In this document: one piece after another, positions 1 through 13,092 of the stretch
How positions within the stretch are numbered: position 1 is the first letter of the stretch
How the letters are laid out: every line of letters starts with the position of its first letter
DNA from: Enoplolaimus lenunculus
Lineage: Eukaryota; Nematoda; Enoplea; Enoplida; Thoracostomopsidae
Length of the DNA: 64,000 nt
Direction: 5' to 3'
NCBI GenBank assembly: GCA_030248215.1
Contig: JASANG010003168.1
Coordinates: 30,960-94,959 of the forward strand
Position numbers and translations under genes: made by a program
The notes under the pieces: model-generated
What the model was told of the DNA's origin: nothing
Databases searched by the model: none
Seen by the model: only the letters and a program-made list of their open reading frames with translations

Positions 1-2146
1 GAGTTCGAAATTTTAAGGCATACTTAAGTTTTCAAAAAACATTCCTATAAGCATAACATTTCATTATCGCTCAAGTTTTTGACACAAGACTAATAAACGT
101 TTATTCAACGGATAGATATGCAATACCAAAAAACCTGGCCAATATTATATTAAACGCTAAAAATTACGGCAGCATCTCTATCTAAATATTGCGATTTTGA
201 GGTATTTTTAGTATAATTTGGTTTTATTTTCATAACCTGTGCTGATACGTAACTGTTGAAACATGAAATTTATACTTTATCCATTTTACAAAAAGTTTAT
301 TCATTTCAAAACTATTTTCGGTAATATTTGATTATTCGGCTATTTTTAACTTGAAATTCGATTCATATAATTGCATCCTACAGGAGATACTGGTGTACCT
401 CAGCGAAGACTCGCTAACTTATCCTATTACATCATTGTTAATTCTCAAATTTCCAGTGATTTTCGAAACAAAACTAATAGTTTTTCGAAGTCTTTTTTAC
501 TGGTCCCCTTTTGTTATGGACTCAAATTTTATAAAACTCAAACTGTGTCTTATGTATATACCTAACCTTTTTACGAAATCAATCTAATCGCAGTATAGGC
601 TTGGGTTTTATTTATGCTATACTGCAGTCATGAATGAAATTTGGCTAAAACGAATTATGAAACGATGTTGTTGACAATACATCAATGTCGTCCCAAGAGC
701 TACAAACTTTAGTAATATGTTGGCGGTAACTCTATCAGAGGTGTACACAGCGAAAAAAGATAGTGATATATGCCCTCCGAAAAGTTGAAAAAACTTTGTT
801 CGTTCGCAACAGCTTTTATCGTACAAAGTTTTAAATGTGGTCTTACTCTGCCGAAATCGAATTATAAAGTAAGCATCTGATCTTTTGCCATTATCTTTTT
901 ACACCCCCTCTTATATATAATGTGCCCTCTATTTTTAGATAGGAATTCATCTCGCAAGGGGATAACCATGTTCAAGTTTTTTTTTGCAAAGAAACGTTGT
1001 GAGCGTGAAAATTTTTTCGTTTCTGCAGATTATTCCTCAGCCAGAGTTGCACCTTTGACTGGTGTTTAATATGTATAAAGTTGGAAAATATTCATTCATC
1101 TGAAAATGAGCCAGTGCGTAGCCAGGGTTCTGTTTCGGGAAAATACGGCCTCATGGGAAACTTTTTTAACCTCTAAGATCTGTCAATGGTTATTTCAAAC
1201 CCGGTTATGTCTGTAACATATAATGTATCAAGAGTTGGCAATTTAGTTCAGAGTGGCGCAAAATAGACAGCCACCGGTTGAAATTTGCACTACCACATCC
1301 GTTCTCTGGATTCGATGCGGAAAAATGACACCAATCGTTTACAATGTGTATTCTGTAGTGACCCGATTAAGAGGAGCGACTGATATTTATTTTGCCTCTC
1401 CAGAGGTACGGTCCTCTCATTTGGTTCCGGACTGATATTCAGTTTTAATTCACGCTACGTTATAGTTGGTGATGGACCCAACATCTTTCTTTTTATAATT
1501 CCTTCGTTTGGGCAGAACTCAAATCATTACGAATTTAATACAAACTTCTGTTAGATTTTGTATTTAGCTAACGCTTTAATAAGAAGGTGACTAAAAATAA
1601 AACTGATTTCGCACAAACCGCAAAATATTAAATACAAAAGCTTAATAAAGAAAGTCTTTTGTTAAAATTGAACATAAAATATGATAAATATTTCATAGGT
1701 AACTTTATTAATTTTATCAAAATTACTTATATTTGGTCAGTGGCACGTATAATTGACAAAAGATTTATTTATAAAGTTTTATGTCGCTTTTTGGCTATAG
1801 AAAACAGCATTGCTGGTAATGTATTTACACGCTTCAAATGAAACTGATTGGTCAGATTGAATTTAAATTTTGAACTTTGATACGCGTTATTTCAGATAAA
1901 TGACCAGATTCATATTATTATTATTAGCTAATAACATAATTAATTTGATGTTAAATCTCCTTGCGTTGACTGACATGTTTTCAAATTACTCCTGCTTATG
2001 AATGCTTGATTTTGAAAGTAGTTTTAAGGTTCATTACTGTAATGTCGTCTATCCGACCGGAGCAGTAGCTTAAGTTTTTTGAGCTGACCAATCAGAATTT
2101 ATTGTCAGGTGTGGCGAGTAGTTCCGGAAGATATTATAGCTCAAGC
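1..2146. other. Intergenic, no gene recognised
   Basis: Short frames here show no domain, codon pattern or splice context. A copy of a dispersed repeat lies at about 1065-1200, with an inverted partner near 6262-6392. Confidence 0.6.
1065..1200 (+). repeat. Dispersed repeat, copy 1 (inverted partner at 6262-6392)
   Basis: The stretch with GTAGCCAGGGTTCTGTTTCG and, further on, AGATCTGTCAATGGTTAT reappears in reverse complement at 6262-6392, about 5 kb away, with several substitutions. The family is unknown and no coding potential is seen. Confidence 0.6.
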
Positions 2147-2358
2147 GGCCAATGTTACTTTTAGGAGCATAACACTAGATTAAGCGTATTCCTAAGCCTA
2201 AGCCTAAGCCTAAATGTTGCATACGTGTGTTCCTAAGCCTAAGCCTAAACGTTGCATACGTGTGTTCCTAAGCATAAGCAAAAAATGTAATCTAGAATCT
2301 AAGCGTACTTTTTACAGACCTACCAGAAATCGGAACGCCCCTAAAAGTAACATGGGCC
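2147..2358 (+). mobile_element. MITE with GGCCAATGTTAC-type ends and a CCTAAG array
   Basis: The ends are inverted repeats (GGCCAATGTTACTTTTAGG against GGCCCATGTTACTTTTAGG). Inside are two clusters of CCTAAG hexamers separated by a repeated GTTGCATACGTGTGTTCC block. The flanking 8-mers match at 5 of 8 places, so a target duplication is only suggested. Non-autonomous; same family as 3511-3713 and 10000-10198. Confidence 0.75.
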
Positions 2359-3510
2359 ACCCAAACCATGTCTTGTTCGAAGTTTATCGAACACGGTACG
2401 GAATGTCCAGTCGTTTAGTGACCATGGGTCATAAGGGCAAAAAAATTAACGAGCGCATAGGAGACTTCAATATCACTTTCAAGCGAGACAAAAACTTCTA
2501 GGGGGGGCAAAACATACCTTCTTGCTTATCCCTCTGCCACATTCAGGCTACGGTCTTGTAACTACGCAACGACAGATAAACACAACTTAAGTCAAGCGTT
2601 TTAAAAGTAAAAAAGAGCTAACAACAAAATCTTTAAGCCGGAACTTGGTTTTTTAGTTTAACTCAAAATGTAACTAAAACAAACGTTTGTCTGTTGAGTT
2701 TCGAGCAAATAAACTCATTAAATCGGGACTCGCTCTCACTGGGTCTGAGCCTATGTATGGCGGCACTGTGTAAAAGAATATAATTGCTTGATATTTCGTC
2801 TACAAACAACAGCTTTTAAACCAAACCAAGTCTTTTGGTTGTTGTGACAGTTGGCCAGAACACAAGCGGAGAAGCTACAAATTTTACACGAGGGGCATTC
2901 AACAAAATTTTTTTAGATGACTTATCATCGAGGCTAAAAGTTTCTTTCTAGGCGCCCCCTCGCTGTATTAGTGGGGCAAAACTGTTCTAGGGAAGCCAAA
3001 AATTTTTCAAGGGTTTTCGAAATTTTTCTACTATATACAGAACATCCCCACGCTTTGATACCGTGCTCGAATAAAACGTAAATATATTGCTTTATACTTG
3101 TAGTGGCCCCAGTAAACGTTTACTTAATTTCGGTTTTTATGGTTTGGATTAATTCACTGATTTTTATCTAATTAACTGTCAACTAATCGGTCGTCCGAGT
3201 ATAACACAGTTGTGTTTTTAGTGCTTTTGATTTGTTTATACTAAAGTAATTTTTAGTCTGACTGTCAGTAAAATTTACCAATAAACGCTAATTAGTATAT
3301 TGTTCGACTTTAGGTTCAATAGCAACTCTAGTGTTATTGTTGTTGCAAGGTTTTATCGCAATTCTAACTTTACCAAAACAATCATGGTTTATGGTGTTGC
3401 CAGCGAGGTTGCATTGAGATAAAAATACACATACATCATTTGAGTTATAAAATCTTATGCAAAATATGGACCCCTGATTCCCTTCTAAATATATGTTTTG
3501 ACCTCTAATA
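2359..3510. other. Intergenic, no gene recognised
   Basis: AT-rich sequence without coding signal. The stretch at about 2860-3000 resembles other GGGGC-rich dispersed fragments in the window, too diverged to bound. Confidence 0.5.
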
Positions 3511-3713
3511 GGCCCATATAAAGATCAGGGGCGGAACACTTTTCCGTGGGACTAGAATAGAGTAAGTTTAGGCTTTAGATTAAATTTTTTGCTTGGCTTA
3601 GGCTTAGGCTTATACTTAGGAATATGCTCATTCTTACGCTTAGGCTTAGGCTTACGCTTAGGCTTAGAAATATGTTTATGATACTGTTCAGCCCGTGTTC
3701 ATTACATTAGCCC
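3511..3713 (-). mobile_element. MITE of the GGCC/CCTAAG family, reverse orientation, with 8-bp target duplication
   Basis: Ends GGCCCATATAAAG and (reverse complement) GGGCTAATGTAATG enclose arrays of TTAGGC-phase hexamers (CTTAGG). The flanking 8-mers are CTCTAATA and CTCCAATA, 7 of 8 identical. Non-autonomous hAT-like element by target-duplication length. Confidence 0.75.
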
Positions 3714-5550
3714 CTCCAATATCACGCAGGCTGATATAATGACAGCCTGTTGATGATAAATAACGCTTTTTAAATTTGCTAGCTACAAAACCAATTAGTT
3801 TTTATACGTATTGTTTCAAATTGTTTGGTCAGAATATTGATATATTTACTTTTAATAGCTAACTACCGAGGATTAGCTTAATTATTTTTCAACGTTCCCA
3901 GAAGCCAGATAGGAAACTCTCTGTAGGCAACTCTCTGTTGAATTGACAAATAATCTGACTGAATACCTGTTTAAAACATGTGCGTATATTATGTTATAAT
4001 GTGAAAATATTTGAAGGAAAACGAAATCTCGCGTGAATATGTATATTCATATATTACAAATAGCCCAATATATAATACACTTTGTCACTTTCGGGTAATA
4101 ATATCTGGCTATGTCATAGAAATTAATACTTTATCGGTTTTGTCCATAGATGCAAGACATAAAAGCCATATTCAAAAAGATTAAATACGGTTTATGCGTA
4201 TAAATTTATGTTAAAAAGGGTTAAGTCGACCAAAGGATACAAAATTAATTATAACTTTTTTTACATATCTGTGCGAACAAGGTTTTCGCTAAATTCAAGC
4301 ATTTCACTAGAACAATGTTACTATGGTTTCTTATGCGTCTGTTCATTGAATACCAGAGGCTTGTTTCATAAGATGCCGTCAACTTTTGCGTCTTATTCCT
4401 AAACCAAGAACATCAACAATTTCACTATATATATATAGAACGCGGCATACGAAGGTTATGACACTGTTTTAAGTTTATGCGTTTCAAAGGACGGACTGCG
4501 CCGTACGACAAGTATAACGCAATCCTAATGGGAAACTTGAAACCCTTTGTCACATAAATAAGATCATTACGGTTACCGTTCAGCTTACAGAACTGGATGC
4601 TCCAGCTCGAGGGGGATGTCATTATGTTGGTCAAAGATACTGTTTATTCGTGTACTTATTGTTATACACTGCACATTGTGCGCTATTTTACGTTTACATT
4701 TTGCAGTATTGTTGGTCACGCAGTATACTTTATGCTACCAAGGGTAAAACATGAAAAAAATTCGAATTTTAGAAAAGTCAGTATTAGATTGAATCATCAG
4801 TGGAGGTTGGGAATATACAATGAAGCACACCGTTACAACTAAATAACGATAACTAAAAGTCTATAAACTGGTTGAAATTATTAAATGCACAAGAAGTTTT
4901 AGAAACCCAACACGGTTCATTGTAACAGAATAGAAACTGCAACACATTTGTAGTTTTATTGTTACTAGACGTTGGATTGGTTTCCAATACCATACTTAAG
5001 TCGGACTTTAGCATTCCGGTATGTGCTAAGCAATTGCGTAGCCATTCTGTCGTTTTTAAAAGTGTACTTAATAACTTAAGCAAATACTTTCGTCGCTGAC
5101 GAAATTTGATGTATTACAGATTTTCAGTGCAGGCATGTTCATATTCGTCCGAAAATCGTAGACTCGCGCTGCCTCCTTAACATGAAGCAAAACTAAACTC
5201 AAGCTCCAACTAGGCTCGTGTTCCTCGAAAATCCATAACCGATTGTTAAGTAATGCTGTAGATATACTTCTAGTACGGGCCTGCAGACAGAAGGGGCCAG
5301 GGATGCTCAGCCTCCCTGGAAGAATTTTGCCCCCAGAATTTTGTCAACCTTGCTTGAAAGTAACCATAAATCCTTGTATGCCCCTGCTGAAAAATGTTTA
5401 GTCACGCTTTTCAAGGTGAGCTGGTTACATGCCTTAAATGGTAAGCATTTTCATCGAACCTACTGCATATCAATGACTGATAGTTATGATGTTTTTAATT
5501 AATAAACCAAAAACTATATTTTTATATTTTTATAAATCACACTTTGTCAC
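3714..5550. other. Intergenic, no gene recognised
   Basis: Frames up to 81 codons show no domain and no supporting splice structure. Nothing else is bounded here. Confidence 0.5.
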
Positions 5551-5807
5551 TGGTACCAAGAGTGGATAATCGCTATTTAACAAGTGTGCAACTGCGCACA
5601 TTCTGTGTGGAAAAAAATGTATCTGGCAAGCGTAGCGTTTTTGGCCTACCCCCCTTTACTTAAAGGGGGTTAGGGCATTCATGTGATAGCGACCCTCCTT
5701 TAAACAACAGGGTCGGCTAAAAAACGCAACTCCCAGTGGTATACTTTGTACCAAGCGGGATCCCAATAGTTGCACACTCTTGTCATTATCCACTCTTGCT
5801 GGTACTA
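5551..5807. mobile_element. Short inverted-repeat element (about 255 bp)
   Basis: The left end reads GGTACCAAGAGTGGATAAT then GTGTGCAACT. The right end carries the reverse complement of both blocks with a 2-base insertion. The interior contains a CCCCTTTACTTAAAGGGG palindrome. No target duplication was established. Confidence 0.65.
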
Positions 5808-6261
5808 AATGCACCAAGAAATTCGCGAGTGTGGTCCGTTTCAATACAAAGCCATACATTTCATTGTCACAATTGCAATCATACGTCACCGTCATGCAAC
5901 ATAATAGCCATTAAAACACGTAGTAAACAACATGATTCAAAAATGGTATACAAACTTGGCTTTAAAATGTCCCTTTTGACAGAGAGACTTTATTCAACAG
6001 CGTGAAACACCTTTTGAAACTATATTTCAATGTTCTTTTCACGTTGGCGTTGTATGTCATTGTTTGAATAAAAATCTATTTTAGTTGATTACTGAGAGGT
6101 ACACAGCGAGATTTAAAAAGAGTTGACTATGAACGTCACTGGTTTTTAAAGAACTGTAACAAGGTTAAGTTACTTGTTATTTGTGTACTATCGTTAGGAT
6201 AACCCATTTCTAAAGGCATAAATGAGGGAGAAACAAGAAACGAAGGACGTTTAACAGGGTA

Positions 6262-6392
6262 TGCAATAACCATTGACAGATCTTTGAGGTTAAACAAGTT
6301 TTCCATGAGGCCGTACATTCCCGAAACAGAACCCTGGCTACGTACTGGCCTATTTTTAGGTGAATGAATATTTTCCAATTTTATACATATTG
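6262..6392 (-). repeat. Dispersed repeat, copy 2 (inverted partner at 1065-1200)
   Basis: Reverse-complement counterpart of the copy near position 1100. The match runs from the ATTGACAGATCTTTGAGG block to the GAATATTTTCCAA block. Confidence 0.6.
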
Positions 6393-7512
6393 AACTATAT
6401 TAAGCAGTAATTTGAAACTACCTATACAAAATATCTTAAAAGTCCCCGAGGTCGGCGAAAGCAGATGTAGACCCTTATATAAACCATGCCGAATCTCATT
6501 TTTTCTTAAAAATTTAATAACATGTTTAGATATCACCAGGGCCGGAGCAAGACAGAGGCATCGTCTGTCAGAATTTCCAAACTAAAATTTTGCATTTAAG
6601 AATTAGTGCTAAAATGGAGTTTGAGGTCACGTTTGCTGACCTGTTGCTGTGTCGCTGGATGTATTAAACGTCCACTAAAGTAATGATACTGTGAGAACAG
6701 ACGTACAGTATATTTAACCGGTTTATAGTTTAGACAGCACACCGAACTCAAGCACGGAACTGTACAGCATACTAATTATCCAATATGAAATATTGAAAAC
6801 ACGTTTTTACGAGAAATTAATGGATGCAAGCCCGAAATACTACGTATTACCACAACTTCATTTCGTATAATTTCAAACCAAGAAGCTTTATAAAAGACGA
6901 TTGCATAATTGTACAGGAAGCAACAACACTTCGATGATGACTTGACAAATCTCTGTAGTCCAAGCTGGCTGTGTAGCCAATCGAAAGATGCCTGTCATTC
7001 AACAATAAAACTTACCCTCCGAACGGACTACGGTAAAAGATTGGCTGGATTTGCACAGTAGCTAGTCTTTATTGGTTGAAAATGAACCCTCTTTACTGCT
7101 AGTCTAATAGCACAAAACCAGTTTACCAACAATGATGTTTCTTTATGCCGATTTGGGAGTTTTACAGATCATAAGATGGACCTCTGCAAAGGATATTATT
7201 AATACTCTTGTGCAAGGGTTGCAGGAGTCACAATATGTCGCCGCGGAAATAACTAGTCGACCGCAGTTTCGTAACCCGATATGCCACAGACCCGAAATTT
7301 TGTCGCCCAAGGTCAAGGTTTAGGTTTAGCATTAAGGACTGTGCTTCGGCTTCGATATCTGGCGGGCGACATGTTATCAAGTGACTATTTCCCATACATT
7401 CGACAGTTAGATTAGCAATGTGTCATGTATTTTACCAACCCTAAAAAGTTTTACCGCTACAATTTCATCAATAAATTTTCTTGACTCGTTAATAAATCTC
7501 TTTGACCATCTA

Positions 7513-7713
7513 CACTGCAAAAAATGGTGAGTCAAATTGAATCTCTCCGAAATTGGCTTTTCATGACTACACAAAATGAGTCAATTTCGACTCCGCCAGA
7601 GTCAAATTCGACTCATCCGAGTCGCTGTGATTGAGTCGAATTTGACTCAGTTTGTGTAGTCTGGAAAAGCCTATTTTGCAGAGAATCAATTTGACTCACC
7701 TTCTTGTGCATTG
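7513..7713. mobile_element. Palindromic MITE with CACTGCAAAAAA ends, copy 1
   Basis: Nearly the whole 201 bp is one inverted repeat: CACTGCAAAAAATGGTGAGT at the left, and the reverse complement with GCATTG at the right. GACTC/GAGTC motifs (GAGTCAAATT, GACTCCGCC) repeat inside. It is flanked by TA on both sides. Copy 2 lies at 23814-24011 in the potassium channel gene. It can fold into a long hairpin. Confidence 0.8.
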
Positions 7714-7992
7714 TAGTAAATCAACGCCTGGTTTACTGGTATAAACCAGAGGCGATTCGGAACTTTGTTAAACAAAATGTGAACGATTTTTATATCTGCA
7801 ACGACAAACAGCCGAAAGTGAAAGGGTAAAAAAGCGAAATATATTTATATGTTGAATAAAGCCACATAATTCACACATTCATCTCGGTCAAACCGAGTCA
7901 TTTATCATTTTTAACCTACGATTTACTATATTAATAGGTTTAGCGTAGTTGTTTATATATCATTTTACGACCAATATTAACTGTAGGAACAG

Positions 7993-8163
7993 GGCCTAGT
8001 ATGCCTAACACTAACCCTAAGGCCAAATCTAAACTACGTCCTAAGTTTAAACCTAAACATAAATTCTATGCCTAAGCCCAAGCCTAAGCTTACACCTGCC
8101 AGACTCTAAGTTCCCCAGTTTTGCTGTCTTCTAGTGCGCAGGACCCTATAAGTTACTAGGGCC
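7993..8163 (+). mobile_element. Degraded MITE of the GGCC/CCTAAG family
   Basis: Ends GGCCTAGTATG and (reverse complement) GGCCCTAGTAACTT enclose degenerate CCTAAG/CCTAAA repeats. No matching target duplication was found, so the copy is older or its ends are altered. Confidence 0.6.
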
Positions 8164-9999
8164 GATTTGATTATAATTAGTTGCGTTTTCCGGTTAAATT
8201 AATTTGTTTGCACGGAAGTGTTCACAGGTTTCCTGCAGTTCGCTTTATAGATTACACACACTACCTTGCTTTATATCAGTGAAACTTTTGACTCATTGAC
8301 TCACGCCCCTTTTAATCATCTCGTTGCGATATTTTTGCCATTTCTGATAAAATACTGCTTAAAATTAACTTTTGTTAATTGCTTTTGGAGTCCAGTGGAG
8401 TAAGCACTCATTGGCGGATCGAGAAATTTCTGACGGAGTTCGGGCGGTCAAAAGTTATGAAATGTAACTCATACTGTATGCTATATATGTGCCAATTTTC
8501 TGAGTGCGGAAAATTCCAAGCTGTAGGGACCGTACCATTTTATCACAAAAAACGTTCTGACGATGTGATGTACGCCTTTCACGTCGCTTGTGGATGCACT
8601 GGTGTCAGCTTTAATACTTTCCTTTACAAAAATGTCTCCGGAAGTTTATGCTTAGATTTATTTTTTAACTATTTTTCACAATTTTTTACAACATTGAGCG
8701 CAGTTGTGGTTAAACTGAACTTATTCAACAAATACAGCGATGACCTGTGATTAAAATGGAGAATTCGTTGCTTTTCAACCATAGAAGGTCGGCTCGCACA
8801 ATTAATATCTGTGTATAATTATTTCTACGTATCTAATTATGATCGGTGCTAATCGTTATACATAACCGGGTTTTTGTCGCTATTGTACCTGAATATTTAT
8901 TTTAGCAAAAATATCACAATTGTTAACATTTCATTGCTGAACATTAATCATTATTTCGTTTAGAGTTTAAACGAAATCGACCTATTAAATGGTTGAAATT
9001 TGGTGCATATTTGTAATGGGTTGGACGGATGCAAATTAAGAAGCTTTGTGATATTTTAATGCGATGTCTTTTAACCAAAAACGGCTTCAATTTGTGACAT
9101 GGTTTATGCAATATTATTGGTTATTAACGGTCAATATTACTTTGGCTACAGATCAAGTAAACTTCTGTGATTGGATTATTTTCGGGAACGTTTGGTCAGT
9201 GGCGAACCAAGAAGTTTTGATTGGATGGGCCGCATGCTGCCAGGTCCGTGCGTTTGGTTTCCGCCTAAAAGCAAACTTATATACAATCCTTTAGCAGTAC
9301 GGATTTAAATATTTGGTGGGATTTATGAGGTTGGTCATGCTCGCCTTGTTGGCTGCAAGACCAATTTCAGAGTTCTTTTATTGGTCCTTAAATTTTTCGC
9401 AGTTTGAGTAAATTGTTTAGGTCGAGTTGTTTGCCACGAGATCGCGAATTGAATGAAATATCGCAAGCGAAAAGCTAGACACTATTGTCTTTTACTCCAG
9501 TACAGACGTTCAATTTGGAGTCTTTGTGGGGGAATTTTTGCATAATATGAAAAATTTCTATGTTAAAGGATTCGAAACAGTGTGAGCGAAGGCTCGAAGC
9601 CAAAATTTACGCTGAGCTTTAATGAATTCGCGAGCGAAGCATACGAGTAGATTTACATTGATATCTACTTATTAACAGCGCCGATGGCAATTTTTTTTCA
9701 CAAATTCATCAGTGGAAAACATCTCAAGCGAAGCGAGCGAGAAACCAGGAATATTTTTTGTATCTGATGTAAATTTGTAAATTATGACACACGTACTGAT
9801 TCCGATTAGGGGGTCGCGGCTCTCCTGCACGCCACACTCACTTTCTCTCGGTATGCTCCTGCTTATTTACGACTTTTGATTGGCAAATTATGTGTCAGTT
9901 TTTACCTACATAATTTTAGAAAATTAGATGCGAAAGTTCAAAAAAGCCCGCGAATGAATTGAGTGAGTAGCTAGCAAAACTTCTCCTCATGTTTGTTCT
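8164..9999. other. Intergenic, no gene recognised
   Basis: A 123-codon frame at 8379-8750 shows no recognisable domain. Between 9585 and 9735 the motif GAGCGAAG and variants occur several times, including AAGCGAAGCGAGCGAGAAA; this motif recurs elsewhere in the window. Confidence 0.5.
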
Positions 10000-10198
10000 G
10001 GCCAATGTTACCTTTATGGCCGTAACAGTACATTAAGCGTATTCCTAAGCCTAAGTCTAAGCCTAATCGTTGCAAAAATGAGTTCCTAAGCCTAGGCCTA
10101 GGCCTAAACGTAAGCCTAACAAAAAATGTAACCTAGAATCTAAACCTACGCTTTTATAGACCCACCTGACACCTGGACGTCCCTTAAAGTAATGGGCC
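10000..10198 (+). mobile_element. MITE of the GGCC/CCTAAG family with perfect 8-bp target duplication
   Basis: Ends GGCCAATGTTACC and (reverse complement) GGCCCATTACTTT; CCTAAG/CCTAGG hexamer clusters lie just inside. TTTGTTCT is present on both sides (9992-9999 and 10199-10206), an exact 8-bp duplication, which places the family with hAT-like elements. Non-autonomous. Confidence 0.85.
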
Positions 10199-10836
10199 TT
10201 TGTTCTAATGAAAGTCTTTCGACCATCCATTTCAACATTGCAGCAAATGCAGTCGCAGGGTTTAGTAAACTCCAGAAACGCGTTAGCCATTTGTGAAACT
10301 GCGACATATCTCTGTATTACCTTTGTGCGAATTTTTGGTCTCCTAAAATGTTCAATTGACAAGTAACCAAGTTGCCCCTCGGTTACGGATTCTGTTAGTT
10401 TTTGGTAATATGTACCGCTGTGGCTGTTTTTTCGCAATAAGCGTTCATTTATCTGAAAGCAGTCCGCAAATAAACGGCTTACAAATCCGTGCTCAGCTTC
10501 CCTTGAATTCTTTAAAAATAAAGTTTACTGATGTCGATTATTTATTTCAAATTAAAAATTATATGACGGATAGCAAACGAATTTTTTGGTAATTTTTTTT
10601 GATTGCATTGATTTAGAATATTTCAGTAAACCCTGTCAATGAATACCAATTGGCACAGCTATATCAATTTTAGCATATGCCTGCGTTGGTGGTATGTTGT
10701 TTTTAGATTCACGTAGCGCTATCTGTTTCGTTCTCATCCAGACTTAAATTAGTTTAGCGTTGTTCAAAGCGACACCAAATAATTTAATAAAAGTCGGCTA
10801 TTTTGTGCAAAAGTACGTTTAAGCGTCATCTGTTGT

Positions 10837-11009
10837 CACTGGCGGATCCATGGGGGGGCCCACCCCGGCCGTGGCCCCCCCAACAGCATCTCGATAAAAA
10901 TTATTTAGCAATTTTGTGACAATTGTTCGTGGTTTGTGTGTGGGTCAAAAGTAAGTTTATTACCTGTGAAATTTTGCCCCCCCATTTTGAGATCCTGGAT
11001 CCGCCACTG
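10837..11009. mobile_element. hAT-type MITE (173 bp) with perfect 8-bp target duplication
   Basis: The inverted ends are CACTGGCGGATCCA at the left and, in reverse complement, CAGTGGCGGATCCA at the right. TCTGTTGT flanks both sides (10829-10836 and 11010-11017). The left arm contains a GGGGGGGCCC run. CAGTGGCGGATCC-type ends with 8-bp duplications are typical of hAT MITEs. A related end (GAGTGGCGGATCTAGG) occurs near 29485. Confidence 0.85.
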
Positions 11010-13092
11010 TCTGTTGTTAATATCTCAAACAGCCGGCAAGTGTGTGTCACAAGCTTGTTTTCTAAAAGTATATCATCTGAAAAGTATTTCTCAGCTGCAA
11101 TGCGTGAGATAGCATTCCATTTCTCGAATGTTGCAATTGTTCGAATTTCACATTAAAACGCGTCGTTATTTCAGCAAGTTTAACACAAATGTAGATAAAA
11201 AACTTGTGAACCCGAAGAACTCGAAAGTATACAATCTTTAGGCGGTGTCTATATCTTCGCTGAAGTTGGGTACTGTGGTCAAAATTTGTTAGATTATCTA
11301 TCCAAACAAGATGTAGACTAAAATTGCCAAGGAAAAATGTTATTACCTATTGCAGGAATTGGGTATAAAATTCAAATTTGCATAAGCACCCTACACTGTC
11401 ATTCAGTTTTTACCAGTAGTCCTTGACTACGGAAGCGAATACAAATACTATGTTTCTGAACGCTTTGGATCTGGCATACAGGGATACACGCGGCATGCGG
11501 GTACCCGCGGGTATACGCATGCCGGGTGAGAACATTTTGACGCTGGTGCGGGTTAAGAATTTTAAAGTGCGGGTAAAAATTGGTGATTCTTTACCCACCT
11601 GGAATGTTGGTAACAAACGACAAACATATTGGGTTTAAGCTACCCCCACTTCTCATTGTTTTAATTTAAAATGAATTTTTCGGTATCAAATATTCGTTAT
11701 TTTCTGGTTCCGGCTCCGGTTCCGGTACTTTCTAATTCCGGTTGCACCCTGATGTATACATATACATAGAATAATGGTTTGTTTTTCAATGTATCGAAGT
11801 AGAACCGGAGGTCTGCATCTGACTCAGGCAGCAGATCGACATGCATACTCTGTACAATTTTTGGTGCAGGTTTCGGCAATTTTAGTTGTAATATTTTTCG
11901 CGTTTTGTAAAAATTGTCAGGTGCAGTAGATTCCTTTGTAATGAAACTATCGAGCAAAATTTTTGAAGTTGAATTGTGGAAATTACTTAAAAAGAGACGC
12001 TTAAAGTGTAACTTTTGACCGCACTGAAACCAATAAATATGTAAATCAGTTATAGACATGAAGATAAAAAAGTCCAGCTTTCTGTTAGCTTAAAGATTTT
12101 TAGGTATAAGTGGATTGCGGTGGTAATTGCTTTGCTCGGTTGAATGTTTTCCAATACATCATTACCTAAGTTTATGCGTTAATATTTTTCTATCAGTATT
12201 AATAGTGGAATGGATTCTTCTACATTTTCACGTAATAAGTCATGCCGAGAATTCTCAACGGTGTTACAGAAACGTCACTAACGTGAAAGTTGTTTTGTTA
12301 GTTGCTACATCGCAGGTATGACAGCATGGCTGACGTTTTGGTGTATACTTTACGAGTCGTATTTTCAACTGTGTGTAGCACCTACGATGATCAGTTAACA
12401 ATATGTTTCAACCGTTCGCAAGCACGGCCAGCTCAAAAATCTTATAATTAGCAAATACGTAGGGCAAGTCAAGAGCACGGCATGTGTGTAAGCGAACCAT
12501 TCTCTAGTTTGAAACGTACGAGAACGATAGACCCGTTAGCATTTTATACTGAAATTTACGTTAAGGTTGACAATAGCAAAGTGGTGTATATTTAGCTTGT
12601 GTTGCAAAAAATTGTTTCTGTTATGCTTAATATAAGTGTAAATCAAGCTAAATATATAGCGTTGCGTAGCCAGCTTACCTTGCTTGTGGGGCTAAAAAAT
12701 TTTCAGGAGAAGCATTCAAGGGTTTTCAATGGTGAACCCCCCTGCCCCCCCTTGGCTACGGGCCCGCGTAAGGACCATTGAATTACTTTTGATGGTTCCA
12801 TTAATTCGCGCCGGCACATATATGCATAAAGATGCAGCTATGACGACACCCGTGTCTTTATTTCGCAAGCCCATTGAAGGAGCTCGATGTATTTTTTAAA
12901 CAAGCAAGGTTTTCACTATTGCTTTCAAACCAGCCAATACTCATTTTACCATTTTGTTCTCCAAATATATTAGGACTTTTCAGTAATTTAATTTATAATT
13001 TTACTATTTCTAATTAATACATTAATAAATGTTATGAAGTATTCCATACTGGAACATATTTGTTAATCTGAAATAGTTCTCAGCGAACTCAT
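11010..13092. other. Intergenic region upstream of the dopamine receptor
   Basis: No gene recognised. Features seen: a GC-rich near-palindrome at 11490-11525 (GCGGGTACCCGCGGGTATAC), a CCGGTT/CCGGCT-rich stretch ending GGTTGCACCCTG near 11760 that looks like one end of the GGGTGCAACC hAT-like family, and a GTAGCCA...TTGGCTAC fragment at 12665-12770. No promoter motif could be assigned to the receptor. Confidence 0.5.

Noticed and set aside
2180-2285. Possible interstitial telomere made of CCTAAG
   Set aside because: The array lies inside an element with inverted ends and is interrupted by a repeated non-telomeric block; better explained as MITE content.
2214-2501. 95-codon plus-strand frame
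   Set aside because: Its first half is the CCTAAG array of a MITE and the rest has no recognisable domain.
8379-8750. 123-codon plus-strand frame
   Set aside because: No recognised domain, signal peptide or splice context, in a region of dispersed repeats; length is within chance expectation here.
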